From: Tetrahymena thermophila SB210
Taxonomy: Eukaryota; Ciliophora; Oligohymenophorea; Hymenostomatida; Tetrahymenidae
Assembly: GCF_000189635.1 (NCBI RefSeq)
Contig: NW_002475926.1
Coordinates: forward strand, 124,001 to 188,000
DNA: 64,000 bases
Reading direction: 5' to 3'
Position numbers and translations under genes: made by a program. The notes under the pieces are model-generated. The model did no database searches. It saw nothing but the letters and a program-made list of their open reading frames with translations, and was not told the DNA's origin. Shown piece by piece: positions 12,293 to 25,022 of this stretch; within the stretch, counting starts at the first letter, position 1, and each line of letters opens with the position of its first letter.

Positions 12293-15200
12293 AAGAACTT
12301 TTTTAATAAATATAATATAAAAATAGAAAAAATTTTCTTTTATATGGCTTTGTTGTGATACTTAGTTTGATTATTTTGGTTAAAAAATATGTAAATAAAT
12401 TGATGACATAATATTTGTTATTGATGAAATTATTTTGTCTATAAAATTAAATAACTTTTGATTGCTTTATTTTTATCATCAATTAAATAATTCTCTATAC
12501 CATTCATTTGTATACAATAATATGAAAATTTATGATTTATTAAAATGCGCTAAGATTTTAGTTGATGAGTATTGAAGCAAAAATAATTAAAAATTATAGA
12601 AATGAAGCAATCTAGTAGATTTACATTGTGTTTAGAGTAAGCTATTTTATAGATGTATGGTTGTTTGTGTAAAAAGCTTAGCTTAAGTCCTATTTGCTGC
12701 TGATCAAGATATTCATTTTGAGATTATTTATTTATGTTTTGGTTTGGTGAAATCCTTAAAATAGTTATAAGTTTGATAGTTCGTAAAGGATTTGAAGTGG
12801 TGCTTTAGTAGAATAGGTGATGTACAAGGTATTGAGTTAGAAAAATTTTTAGTAGATGTTATGTTAAAAATTAAATTCAAGTTAAGCCTTTGTTTTTATT
12901 TAAAGCTAGGTAATGAAGATTATCTTAGCAATTATTAAGTTGTTAGTTTTTAGTAATTAAATTTTTTTTTGCAAAATTTTAATTATACAGTCTTTTAGTT
13001 TTCTGATTTAGAATTTATCTCTCTAAAGTGTTGTTTATTGAAATTTATTTATTTTTTGTTTAATTTTCAATTTTCAGAAAGTATCTCTTTGATCTATTAC
13101 TTGAAGTTATTTAATGATTATATTCTCATTAACATACAAGTTACTTCTCATTTATTTGCTTATAGCCGCTAGTAGGTGTAGAAATATTGATTTGAATTTT
13201 TTTTTTTACAGTTATTATTATCAGAAATTAGCAAAAAAGAATACCTTTTTGCAAAAATTCAATGAAATCAAATAATTTAAATAGTAATTTAATTTGTTTT
13301 ATTTTAAAATAAATTTTTTGTGTTTTTATAATTAGATAAGAGATAATTACTATTACCTTAAATTCTTTATAAAGAGTTAATTACTTTATTACTTGTGAAT
13401 TATATATTTTTATTCACTTTTACTAGTCTTTCCTTGTTTGTCTATTTTCTTTTTCTTTTATAAAAAACTCAAAATTTAAATTTTTGATATTTTAAAAACC
13501 TAGTTACTACTTACTTATCAAGATTGTTCTAAAAGCAAGTTATACTGCATTTATTTTTCTCATTAAAATATTGAAAACAATTTATTTAAAAATATTGCTT
13601 GTTTTTTCTACAAGCTTTCGCTATTCGCAAAAATATTATGTAGACTTTGTGAACTAATTGTTGAAAGTAAAAATTTTGTTTTTTTAAAGAGTTTGTTTTG
13701 TATTTGATTACATTTCTTTAATACATTTTGTAATAAAAAGCAATGTAAATTTTTTACTTATGTATTGTTTTTGAAATTAGATTTCAACTATCAAAAAAAA
13801 AAATATAATAATCTTACTACTTTTATTAAGCTTCTTTTCTATTCGTTATTGCTATAAGTAACAAATTATCTTGTAATTAACAAATATTTTGTGGATTTAA
13901 TTGAATTACTTTTTCTGATGAATTTACAAATAATTTGAAAACAAAGTAGTTTGATAATAATTGTTTACTATAGTTCTTATAAGTTATTCTATATGTGTTG
14001 CGTCATATTCATATTATGATAATCTTAAGGCAAATCATACTTATTGATAATAAATATTAATTTAGAAACCACTTTTTCATTCAAATTTTTTTTAATTGTA
14101 ATTTTGATACTATCACATACATCCATTTGTGTCTAAATCGTTCTAGCTATATTAACTATTTAAAATAAAATAAAAGTTTTAGTTTTCAATATATGAATTG
14201 CTGAATACCTGAATTACTATGATATGCTTTATCTATGATAAAATTTTACCAATAGTGAGCAAAAACGTATTAAATAGACTATTATAATTATATCAAAAAA
14301 ATCAAGAACTTTTTATTGTGAAATAATACGTAATTTTTTACACTTAATTAATAAATTTATAATTTTTTAATGAACAAGCTAAATAAATAATACTTGAATT
14401 AATTTTATTTTTGCATACAAAAATATCTTTTTATAAATTAATAAAATAAAGTGCTCTATTTTAATCTTTTTTCATTAATCTTCAATATAGTCCAAAAAAA
14501 AAATACTTTTTGATAAATATAGTTTTTGTAAAGTTTTGCATCAATTAATGAAAATTTTTAGATGATATTGAAGAATATTAAATTTATTTTTATAGTCATT
14601 ATTCTTTAATACATCTTAAAATAAATAAAAAATCAGAATTTTTAAGCTTTTCTGGTATTTTAGTAAATACAGAATATTTTATATTTAGATAATAAAAGTA
14701 AAAATGTAAACAATAATTTATAAAATATCATTTTTATTGTAATTGGAACAAAATCTTAAAGAATCAAATTCAAATATTTTTTAAATAGCTAATTTCTAGT
14801 AAAAATCAAAAATTTGTTTCTGTTCTATTGTTTTGAAAATAATTTAATATGAAAAATGTAATTAAAGCAATCTTAATTTATAAGAGTAATTAATATAAGA
14901 AAATCAAATAATAATTATTATTTTTTAATTTTTAAATTTAAATAAAATAACTAGATTACAAGTAATATTTATCACTAAAGAAAAAATAAATTTAAACGAC
15001 AAATAATTTATATTTAAATATTATTTTAAAATACTTATCTAAAATAAATTATCTAGATTTATTGTAACTTACTTATTTTTGGTTGATCATATTTTCATGT
15101 AAAAGAAAATTGTAAATAGTTTCTAAAATGATAAAAAAGTTAATTTATTTAACAGAAAAAAATTCATAAATTTATTTAATAGCAATAAGTGATAAACTAT

Positions 15201-15832
15201 TTTTAGCAACAATTTTTAAACATTCATTTTAAAAAATATTACAAATTTAAATAACCATTTCTATTAAATTTTATCAAATTTTAATATTTAGAGTTTGTTT
15301 CATATTTTTTATTTATTTATTTTTATGTTATTTTAAAAATAAAAAAGTAAATAAAATCTTCAACCTAAACCAAACAATATAATTTTTATTTATTTATTTG
15401 ATATGGATAGCATTTTATTTTGGTACATTAAATATTTTTTTTTAACTTTAATTATAATTATTGAATAGTTTTATGAGCTATTACTTGCTTCTTGGTTTCG
15501 AATTATTTAGAATTGAGATAGATTTTAATGTTTAAATTAAATATTTTCAATTTAAAATAAATCAATGTAGTTAATAATAGTTAAGAAAATAATTCTAATA
15601 TGTTATAAAATTAAAAATTACAATTTTTTGCTCATTCTGTTTGATTTAATTATTTGAATGAATGAGACAAAAGATAAATAGAAGAATATTTCTTTCAGCT
15701 ATGATATTATAAAGTTTTTATTTGTATTCATTTTGTTACTTGATTAAGTAGGGTTTAATTAAAAAAGACAAAATTAAATATATTAATATAAATCATATAT
15801 AATTAAATTATTAAGTAATTCACTGAATAGAT
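12293..15832. other. Long AT-rich gap with possible degraded LRR sequence
   Basis: Between 12,340 and 12,840 the minus strand is less AT-rich and free of TGA in one frame. Another frame reads LRR-like strings such as 'INNLKMNIL' and 'SIKQLTLNT', but no set of 90-nt phase-2 exons can be assembled. From about 13,000 to 15,800 I see only AT-rich sequence with homopolymers, plus the 5' flank of HAS1. No RNA gene was recognised. Confidence 0.5.
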
Positions 15833-18243
15833 ATGGGAGGAAAGGAATTCAAAAAAATGAAGAAAGAGCTTAAGAAAGAGAAGCTCAAATAAAAGAGCAA
15901 GCATTAAGAAGATGCTGTTGATGAGGAAGTTGAAGATGAAATTGAAAACGAATAAGATGAAGATGAATAAATATAGAATAAAAAAGTAGAAAAGTAGGGT
16001 AAAAAGATAAAGAAAGATAAAAAGAATAAAAAGGATTTGAAAAAGGCTAAGAAGCAAGCTTAGGCTGAAGATGACGATGAAGAAGAATAAGAACAAGAAG
16101 AAGAAGATGAAGATCAAATTGAAGAAGAAGTTCAAGATGATTAATAACCAAATATTGTATTTGATGATGAAAAAGATAATGTAAAAATTACTTCTTCCAA
16201 CATGAATAAATATTTGTCTGATGAATCTAAAGCCACTGAATAATAAGATGCTCCTACTTCTAGAGGTACATATAACATTATTTTATTTTATTGTAAATGA
16301 AACCCTAAAATTTTTATTTGTCAATATTTTAGCTGGATTCTTCTCAAATGATTTGTTTGACGATTTAGAAGTTTGCAAGCCTACTAAGGATGCTTTAAAG
16401 CAAATGAAATTCACAAACATGACTCACATTTAATCAAGAACTATTCCTCATTTACTTAAGGGCAGAGATGTTTTAGGAGCTGCTAAGACTGGTAGTGGTA
16501 AAACTTTAGCTTTCTTAATTCCTGCAATTGAAATGCTTTACAAAACCAACTTTGTTCAATCTATGGGAACTGGTATTATAGTTATTACTCCTACTAGAGA
16601 ATTGGCTACTTAAATTTATGATGTCGCTAAATAACTTATGTTCTTCCACAGCAAAACCCTCGGTTTGGTAAAAATTATAAACACTTTTACTTATTCAAAA
16701 TAGCTTCTTTTTCTTAGATTATATATAGCATAACTTTTTTAGGGTGTTTGTTTAAAATAAATTCATTTTAGCTAAGTTTAAAATAGCAGATTAAATAATA
16801 TTTTTTTAATTAATAATTTTAGCTTATTGGTGGTGCAAACAGAAAGGCCGAAGCTATTAAATTGAAAACTGGTGTAAATATGATCATTGCTACTCCTGGT
16901 AGATTACTTGATCACTTATAAAATACTGCAGGATTTGCTTATCACAACTTATTGGGATTAATTATTGATGAAGCTGATGCTATTTTAAGAATTGGTTTCT
17001 AAGAAGAATTAACAGAAATTTTGAAGCTTCTTCCTATTGACAGATAGACTGTTTTATTCTCTGCTACCTAAAACAAAAAGATTGATGATTTAGCTAGACT
17101 ATCTCTCAAATAGCCTATATATATTGGTGTTGATGATGTTGCTGAAACTTCCACAGTTGAAGGATTAGAACAAGGTTACGTTATCATAGATGCAGACAAG
17201 AAATTTAGATTACTATTTACTTTCTTATAAAAGCAAAAGAAGAAGAAAGTTATGGTTTTCTTCAGTTCTTGCAATTCAGTTAAGTTCCACTCTGATCTTT
17301 TAAATTATGTTGATATTCCCGTCTTGGACATTCATGGAAAGTAATTATTTTGCATATTAATAGACTAGTTGTGTCATTTAAATTTATTTACTAGTAAATT
17401 ATAAAACTAAATTTGTTTTTTTAATAGATAAAAGTAACAAAAGAGATTAAATACATTCTACGAATTCTCAAATGCTACTTCTGGTGTATTATTGTGCACT
17501 GATGTTGCAGCTAGAGGTTTGGATATTCCTAACGTTGATTGGATTGTTTAATACGATCCTCCTGATGATACTAAGGAATATATTCACAGAGTAGGTCGTA
17601 CTTGTAGAGGTGCTAACACAACTGGTAAGGCTTTGCTTTTCTTGCTTCCTGAAGAAAAGGATTACTTAAAGTACTTAAAGGCTGCTAAAGTAAATTTGAA
17701 TGAATACGAATTCCCTGAAAACAAACTTGCCAATATCCAAGATTAATTTGATAAGTTGGTTGAAAGAAATTATTTCTTGAATAGATGTGCATTTGAAGCA
17801 TTTAGATCTTACTTACATGTAATAATTTAAAATTTATTTATTTTAAAAATGAATATAAAATTTATTTTTTTAATAAAGTCTTACTCTGCTCACAGTTTAA
17901 AGGACATATTCGATGTTGCTAATCTTGACTTATAAAAGATTGGACGCTCCTTTGGTTTTAAGATCCCTCCTAGAGTTAATTTAAGTAATTATTATAAAAA
18001 AAAGGTATAAAAGTAATTAAAATGAATATTATAAAAATAATTTAGATGTTAAAGTAAGCAGCAAGACCTAAAGAAAAAATAAAGTTAAATAAATAAGTGA
18101 CTCTAAGACAGGCAAGAAAAGTGGTTTTTAAGTAAAAATATGATTAATAAAAAAATTTAATTAATTTCTAATTTATAAAATAGATGAGAGATAAAAAGTT
18201 ATTACAAAAGAAATAAGGTGATGGCAGACAATTTAGCCGTTGA
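15833..18243 (+). CDS. HAS1: DEAD-box RNA helicase HAS1/DDX18
   Basis: A nucleolar ATP-dependent RNA helicase of 60S ribosomal-subunit assembly. Exons: 15833-16265, 16333-16667, 16823-17340, 17428-17818, 17879-17984, 18046-18131, 18184-18243 (TGA); 642 residues. The first about 145 residues are Lys-rich, then strongly acidic, as is usual for nucleolar proteins. The core shows F-S-N-D-LF upstream, motif [10 protein letters not shown], Ia PTRELA, GG, Ib [38 protein letters not shown] and [20 protein letters not shown] rather than AQTGSGKT, the FGFKIPPRV segment after the core and the C-terminal GDGRQFS are typical of the HAS1 branch. The opposite-strand frame over the acidic tail is an artefact. 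Confidence 0.95.
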
Positions 18244-20696
18244 ACATAAAATATAAAAAATGTATAAAAATAATAATTAAAAAATAATAAAAAGTTGCCT
18301 CTTCACTAAGGCTATTGAAAATAAAATTAGATATATTTATAATCAATCAATACTCTCTAAAAACTCAAAATAAATATGATAATTTAATAAAAATAATAAT
18401 TTTATTTGAGTTGTATTTAAAGTACATTTGTCTTTATAAAGTATTCAGTATTTTTTCTCTTATAACCTAAAATGCTATTTAGTTTTTTCTAAAAGAATTA
18501 ATTCCTTATTTATAATTAACATATTTTATTTATTTATTAACTATTTTAATTTGCAATATTTATTTTTAAAAATTGTCCAAAATCAAATTATGCATTTTCA
18601 GAATAATAGCATGTATTGACTAATAAGCAAAATGCTTAAATAAATGTAAATTATTTTTGAAGATAATTTTAATTTATTTGAGTAATCTATGTTATAATGT
18701 TAAAAATTAATTTATCCTATAATTTTTACAAAAAATTTAGCTTTTTATTTATAATAATTGATTTACAACATGAATTACTCTTGATTTACTTTTCTTTTTA
18801 GAATTGCTTATTTACTCTCCTCAATTTATAATATCTGTCTATCTCTATGCTCTTTTAGAGTAATTTTAGTAATTAATAACAAATATTTCAAGTATTTAGT
18901 GACTTATTATTTTCTTAATTTCTCTTATATCCTTAATATATTTTTTTTGTATTTTTTATCAATTAGTAATAATAAAATTTTATTTCTTATCATTTATCTA
19001 TGCACTAAAATTATAAAAGCTTATATTTTATTTACTATTCTTTTACAAGTGCTTCACTTTCTTGTATTAATCACAATATTACTCTAAATTTCTTCCAAGT
19101 TATTATCAATAAAAGCAATCAAAATAAATTAATTTTAGGTACTGCTTTAGAAAATATTGCTAATAATTAATTTTTCTTACTTAGAAATATTTAAATTTAA
19201 AAAATAATTATTATTAGAATTGCTATTCTTTTTGACACTACCCTATTTCTAGAGATAATCTATATCGCAATTTTAATTTTCTAAATTTCTCTCGAATAAA
19301 TATTAAGTAAAATTGAAATTTTTAATTAAATAGTAAGTGGAGAGGGAACCACAAACTAAAGCAAAATTTTAAAAGTTAAGCTGCCTACAAATACTTTGAT
19401 TTTTGTTTTTTTATTAAAAAGGTGTTTATTGTTGAAATCTTATAAAATTAAAATAAATTCTTAGCTTGATATTCTAATGAAAATAAATGGAGAGGGATCT
19501 TGAAATTGGCTAGCTAAAAAGTAAAGTTGATTAATCTTAGTTAGATATGAAATTACTGTTTTTGAATATTTTTAACAAAAATTATAAAATTTAGATACAA
19601 ATATTTATTATAAAAATAATAGAAAGTTAAAAATTTTAAATAATTACGCGACAATAAAAAATTCTCTTAATTAAATATCTTTACTCTAGACTTATTTTAA
19701 ACTAGATCAGAATATTAGATAGATAGATAACGAATAAAATCTCTTGCCTTACATTTAAATAATTTGTATCCTCTTAAATTTGTATCATTTATGCTAATTT
19801 ACTATCACAAACTGACAATATGAAGCATAAGCTAACCAGGGCTAACAAAATAATCTAGAAAAATCAATTTATTTATCTATTTTTTATGATAAGAAAAATT
19901 CAAAAATCTTTTTCTAAATTATGATGTAATTTAGAGGAAATTTTCAATCAGTTTATAATTATAAAGTTTCGTATTACAATTTTTTCATACCAAAGAATTA
20001 AAGATAATTAGGTTATTTTTTTAATCTTTTATAATTAAAATTTGATTGTTAATCGAACATTTCTTTTATAATTTGAATAATGTATTGTACTTTTTGACCG
20101 AAAAAGGTAGCTGAGCTCCTCAATAAGCGATTAGAATTTAATAGCTTATAAATTAAATAAGTAATTAGTTTCTTTGCATATTCTGCTTTATTATGTTATC
20201 TATCCTGATAAGAGGATCTTAGACAACCAAAGTTTTTATTATATATGAAAAATTTATGATTATGCATATAAGCTCTTTCTCTAAGATTTACCTATTATTT
20301 AATTTCCCAATTAAACAAAAAACAGTTGATTAATTGTAAAAATAAATAATTCGCAACAACAAATATTCTTAAATATCAAACAAAATAAACTAAATAAAAC
20401 TAAAAATCTTTTTCATTATATAATCTATAGCATACAAGCAAACAAACAAATAAACATACATACATACATTCATTGCTAAGTTATTTAAACTTACAAGCCA
20501 CTAAAATTATTGATCAATATTTTCATAAGGATTTTTAAGATAGTTTTTCTTTAGCTCCAGAAACCAGCATAATTATTAGCTACTATACTAAATTATATAA
20601 TAAATATCGCTTAGATTGATTTAAATAATTTAAATAGAAAAAAGTTTAAACAGGGTAACATTCAACATCAGACTAAGATTTAAATTTAATCATAAA
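18244..20696. other. Long AT-rich gap, no gene seen
   Basis: Mostly homopolymeric A/T. TGGAGAGGGA occurs twice (19338-19347 and 19488-19497), 150 bp apart. A modestly GC-richer stretch lies at 20,080-20,140 and an AAAC/ATAC repeat at 20437-20470. The open run at 18899-19087 is hydrophobic but lacks motifs. The last several hundred bases are the 5' flank of the next gene. Confidence 0.5.
20437..20470. repeat. AAAC then ATAC microsatellite
   Basis: Tandem AAAC units run directly into ATAC units, upstream of the gene at 20697. Confidence 0.75.
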
Positions 20697-22670
20697 ATGG
20701 GGTAATTATGCTTTAGAGAAGAATAAGAACCAAGAGCTGCTTCAAAGAACATGAATCGTATGAGTTCAGCTAGCAAGTTGATAGATTAAGCACCTTCTAA
20801 ATAAGTAGCTTATCGCTTTACAAATGATAACTTTGAAAATATAAACAATGAAAAAAAGTACTTTTACTCTATGTTTTTCTACAATAAAATATAAAAAAAA
20901 ATACTCAAACTGTCTCATGTGAGCAAAAAAAAGAGTAACGAGCTTTCATTTTAGCACATTTAAAGATTGATAGCATCTCTTCAATAGTACATTTAGTATT
21001 TACAGACTATATAAGAGAAGTTTTAGTTGTATGATTAAGTTTATGAAGAGAGTGAAAAAGGTTACCTTGAGAGTGAAGCTTACTCTTTGAGTTTTGATGA
21101 TTCACTTAGAAATTTAACCTTCCCTTAAAATACGAACCCGAATGGAAATGGAAGCATTCTTGGATAACAAGTTAAGAGGCTCACTCTTGCGAAAACAATA
21201 AGCTAAACAAATTAGGTATAAGAAGAGTCTCTTGAAACAGAAAATAATGAAAACATTGATAATAACCAAAGTACTCAATCAACTAACAATTATAATCAAA
21301 TAATCCCTAAATTTAATCCTCAGGAAGCCAGCGAGCATCTATAATAGTAACGTATGTCTGCATTGAAGGCAGCACAAGATCATCACTAAGATTATTAAGT
21401 TGAAGAACATGAAAAAATTATTATTAAAGATACAAACAGCTGCAGTAGTGTGCTATTATATGAAATTGATAGCGAAGCAGAAAGAGCATGTAGCAACCAA
21501 TCAAATAATATGCATAATCAGAATAAAGAAAGTGATCATTTTAGCCTTTTAGAAACAAATGAAAAGCACCTATAAACTATATATGAAGAATAAACTAAAG
21601 ATAATAATTTCTTCAGTAGTAATGTCTTTACAAATAACTCTTAAATTTTTTTTGGTGACTCAAATATTTTATCTTAAATCTCCATCAATGATTTACAGAA
21701 TGCTCTTCCTAATTATGAAGTCTCTGAAATATTCGGAAGAATCTCAGAAAGACTAGAATAGCCTATTTTAATTGTAGAAATGCATAAAATTTCATAAGAA
21801 AGTAAAGTTAGAGTTTCTTCTTACAGAATTTAGTTAGAGGTACTGTTTGAGGAGGGAGGCAAGAAACAAAAGCAAAGCTTTTTTACATAAAACCTTATCT
21901 AATCTGCTCCATCTTCAGAAAACTGCAATTTGGCAGATATAAACATAAATGAAATATTTGAATTCATGAGTGAAATCCATTTATCTAACTAATCATATAC
22001 TAAATTTAGAATCACTGTTTACTACACCCCTATTAAAAAGGAAAGCCCTTCAAGAAAAGAAAGCGAAGAAAATAGTCCTCAATTAAAGTAGAAAAGCAAA
22101 AAATAAAATTTGTCAGTTTAGTCATCAAAAGAACAAACTTAATTATCAGATAGCTCTAAAAACCACGTAGGATACGGAGACGATAAACAAGGAATATCAT
22201 CAGCATCCTCTTCCTCTTCTGGTTCCTCCAATAACAACTAAAAAAATTTGACAACTGCAATATAGTAAGATAACCAAACTCAAAACGACGATCCCAAATT
22301 TAACTCAAGCGAAAAAATGTTAGACTCAAAGCAAAGCGAAGAGATTAAATTAAGCAGTCAAGTGATTGACCTCAAAGATTACATGGATCAAGATATTTAA
22401 TATTTAAATTTAAAATTTACAAATAAATCTATAAAATAAAAACTGAACTCAAACCCAATAAAATTAACCCTATAAATGAGGTTTTAGTTTGTATACGATT
22501 AAAGAAGTCTTGTAAACAATTTAATGAATAACTTGTGTTCATAAAAAATCATTTTAGAAGAAATAATTGTAAATATTGCTAACGAATACAATGGAAATGG
22601 TAAAAGCCAAGTTAGCAATAATAATAACAATAACAATAATACCAATTAATAACAAACAAATTAAAAATGA
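20697..22670 (+). CDS. Unknown Gln/Ser/Asn-rich protein, possibly N-myristoylated
   Basis: A single exon of 657 residues ending at TGA. I do not recognise the family. The N-terminus MGQLCFREE has Gly2 and Cys5, matching the general pattern of N-myristoylated and palmitoylated proteins, so membrane attachment is possible. Residues 45-120 are Lys/Gln-rich and probably helical. The middle is acidic and rich in Ser, Asn and Gln. At about 350-450 a more ordered patch, with strings such as 'PILIVEMHKIS', 'RIQLEVLFEEGG' and 'TKFRITVYYTPIKK', alternates hydrophobic residues like a beta-sheet domain, conceivably C2-like. Ser and Asn runs follow (near 22200 and 22610). The absence of introns and the dispersed in-frame TAA/TAG support a real gene. 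Confidence 0.75.
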
Positions 22671-23507
22671 ATTACTAATTAAAAAATTTTTCCTTTATTT
22701 ATTACTTTTAAAACTGCAAAAAATTAATTACAATCAAACAAACTCACCATTCTTTATCTTTTTTTGGTAATCATCAAATCAAATGGTTTACCAATTCAAA
22801 TAAATAAATTAGTTAATTTGTGATAAAAGTCCTTTTTAAATAATTTCTTTTCAATATAAAATTCTTTTATTAAATTACAAATTCGTACTTTTTTCTTTAA
22901 AAAATGTATATTTCCTATTATAAATAAAAGTATTAAAATTTTTAAAACAATTTTAACTATTTAATTCTTTATTTCAAATTAAATTTGCTTTTTAATTTTA
23001 AAATATTTTTTATGATTAATATTAATATATAAAATTAAACAATTTCAATAAAATAAAATATGTTTTTTAATTTTTTTTAAACTTTTAAAATTTAATATTA
23101 ATATGTAATTGTATTTAATAAATAAATAAGTAAGTAAATAAGTAAATGCTAAATTTTTATCAAAAATTTTAAGATATTTTTTGAAATATATTTCTTTCTA
23201 GAAAAATTCTTTTTTTTTAAACACAAAAAATTACTGTAAAAGTTTATTAGAATGATGCCAGCAGCTTGCTGCTGAATGTAAACATAATAATATTTAAAAA
23301 TGTTTACATTACTTATCCTTTAATGATTTTTCTATTGACCAAAATAAATTGGAATCTAATTTTATTTTAATTTTTTAATTGAAAATTTATAATTTGTATA
23401 CAAAAACAAAAATAATATTATGTAAATCTATTCCAATTTTCAAACAAGCAAATAGAATATATCCTTATTAGCACTTTTTACATTTAAATTATGTTTTAAC
23501 TCCTCGA
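22671..23507. other. Convergent intergenic spacer
   Basis: This AT-rich stretch lies between two converging 3' ends. It carries an AATA/AGTA microsatellite at about 23118-23146. Nothing else is seen. Confidence 0.55.
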
Positions 23508-24224
23508 TCATTCATTCATTTCTTCGTCATCACAAGATTCAAATTCGCTGTCACTATCTTGTTCCATCTTGTTTTCATTCTTAGTTTTTTTATTATCTTC
23601 TTCATCATCAGAATCTGATTAGTTTGAGTCTGATAAATCAGCAAACATATTTCTGTTTTTTGCGTTTGCATTTACAGATATGTTAGATTGACTTGTTTTT
23701 ACTTTAGATTTCTCTTTTTCTTTCATGATTTTTTTTTATTGTTTTGCACTCTTTTAGAAAATAGCTTTGACTTTCATAGGATCTTCTTCTTCTATGTGAT
23801 TTTTAACAATATCTAAGAAAATTCCTGAGAAAGTACGGTTAGATGTACCTTTTCTGTTAGCAGCTCCAAAAACAAATTAATCAATAGCTTCTTCTACAAG
23901 TTCATTTAACTAACTTCTCTCAACTTCTTCAGTAACCTTCATAATTAAATCTTTGTTGTTGCTTTCTATAAGTTATTAAAGCTCTATAGCATATTTTTAC
24001 TTATCTTCCTTATCTTTAAAAGTATCAAATCTGCTTAAAAGTCTATTTTTTTACTTTTCAGAAGGATTCATTTTTTCTTGGTTCATAGTAGATTAATTCA
24101 AATCCACTTGAGGTTTTTTAGATTTTTAAGAAATTTTCTACTTTCTTTTCTTAATCATCATCATTTTTTCTTTTATTTTTTACTTGTATTTAGTAATAGG
24201 TCTTCTTTTATTTTCTACGTCCAT
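23508..24224 (-). CDS. PHAX-like RNA-binding protein
   Basis: A single exon of 238 residues, start ATG at 24224 and stop TGA. The N-terminal 60 residues are Lys/Arg/Gln-rich. The central segment VEEAIDQFVF, then NRKGTSNRTFSGIFLDIVKN (about residues 118-148), resembles the PHAX RNA-binding domain, whose hallmark is a G-x-R-R-x-T-x-G-G-x-F-L stretch before hydrophobic and basic residues. The tail is acidic and Ser-rich (LSDSNQSDSDDEE), with clustered acidophilic-kinase-like sites. In other eukaryotes PHAX links capped U snRNA or snoRNA to nuclear export and trafficking complexes. That role is inferred from the domain only. Intronless, and divergent from DOHH across 798 bp. Confidence 0.68.
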
Positions 24225-25022
24225 TTTTTTTCTTCTACACTTGATGCTTCTATGATTTAAATTAATTGATAAAATCCTAATAAAATTTTAATATCTTTTC
24301 AGTCAAAACAAAAGTGCTACTTATTAGCTTTAACTATTTAATTTTAACTCCTATTTTATAAAAATGAAAAAATTGGTCATTTCATTAGCATCAATTAAAA
24401 AAGAAAATAAAATAATTTAACTTTTATTTATTCTTACTTTTATTTCTACTTTATTATTAAATGGTTTTCCATTTTATTTGTATTTTCAATATATTTCTAA
24501 ATGCAACATCAAGAAGTAATAAAATTTGTTTTTGTTTATTCTTTCAAGGTGCTCTATATTACTGAATCAAGAATTTAATTTATTTATTTGTTTATTTTCT
24601 TCTTAAAATTATTAAAACTTAAGTAATACATCAGAAATGAATAGAAAAAGTAAAAAGAATTAATTTTATCTGATGATTTATACAATTTTTTTTTCAAAGA
24701 AATAACAAACTAAATACAAAAAACTAAAAAATATTTGTGTCAATATTATGTATAAAATATGATGAGAAAGACTCTATGTTTCTATATTTTTGAAGTTATA
24801 TTTTCGAAACAAATCTATTACTAAATAAATTTATTTATATCTAAAATATTTATTTAAATTTTATATTATAAATTTAGCTTTTGAACCATCTCAAATTAAA
24901 TCTTTGGTTAGTGTGCATTTAAAATCTGTATCATAGAAACTCAATTTTTAATAATAATTAAATTATTAAAAATATTAACTCTAAAGTAAAGTAGTATTTA
25001 AGATCTAATTAGCAGAGCATAA
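24225..25022. other. Divergent promoter region (PHAX-like / DOHH)
   Basis: Both neighbouring genes start here and point outward, so their promoters must lie in this 798-bp AT-rich stretch. I can name no specific element. Confidence 0.5.

Noticed and set aside
15803..16135. Minus-strand open frame of 110 codons, Phe/Leu-rich
   Set aside because: It is the antisense of the acidic/Lys-rich N-terminus of HAS1; GAA/GAT/AAG codons read backwards as TTC/ATC/CTT.
18899..19087. Hydrophobic plus-strand frame of 62 codons
   Set aside because: Composition follows the T-rich DNA; no conserved residues, no Gln codon pattern.
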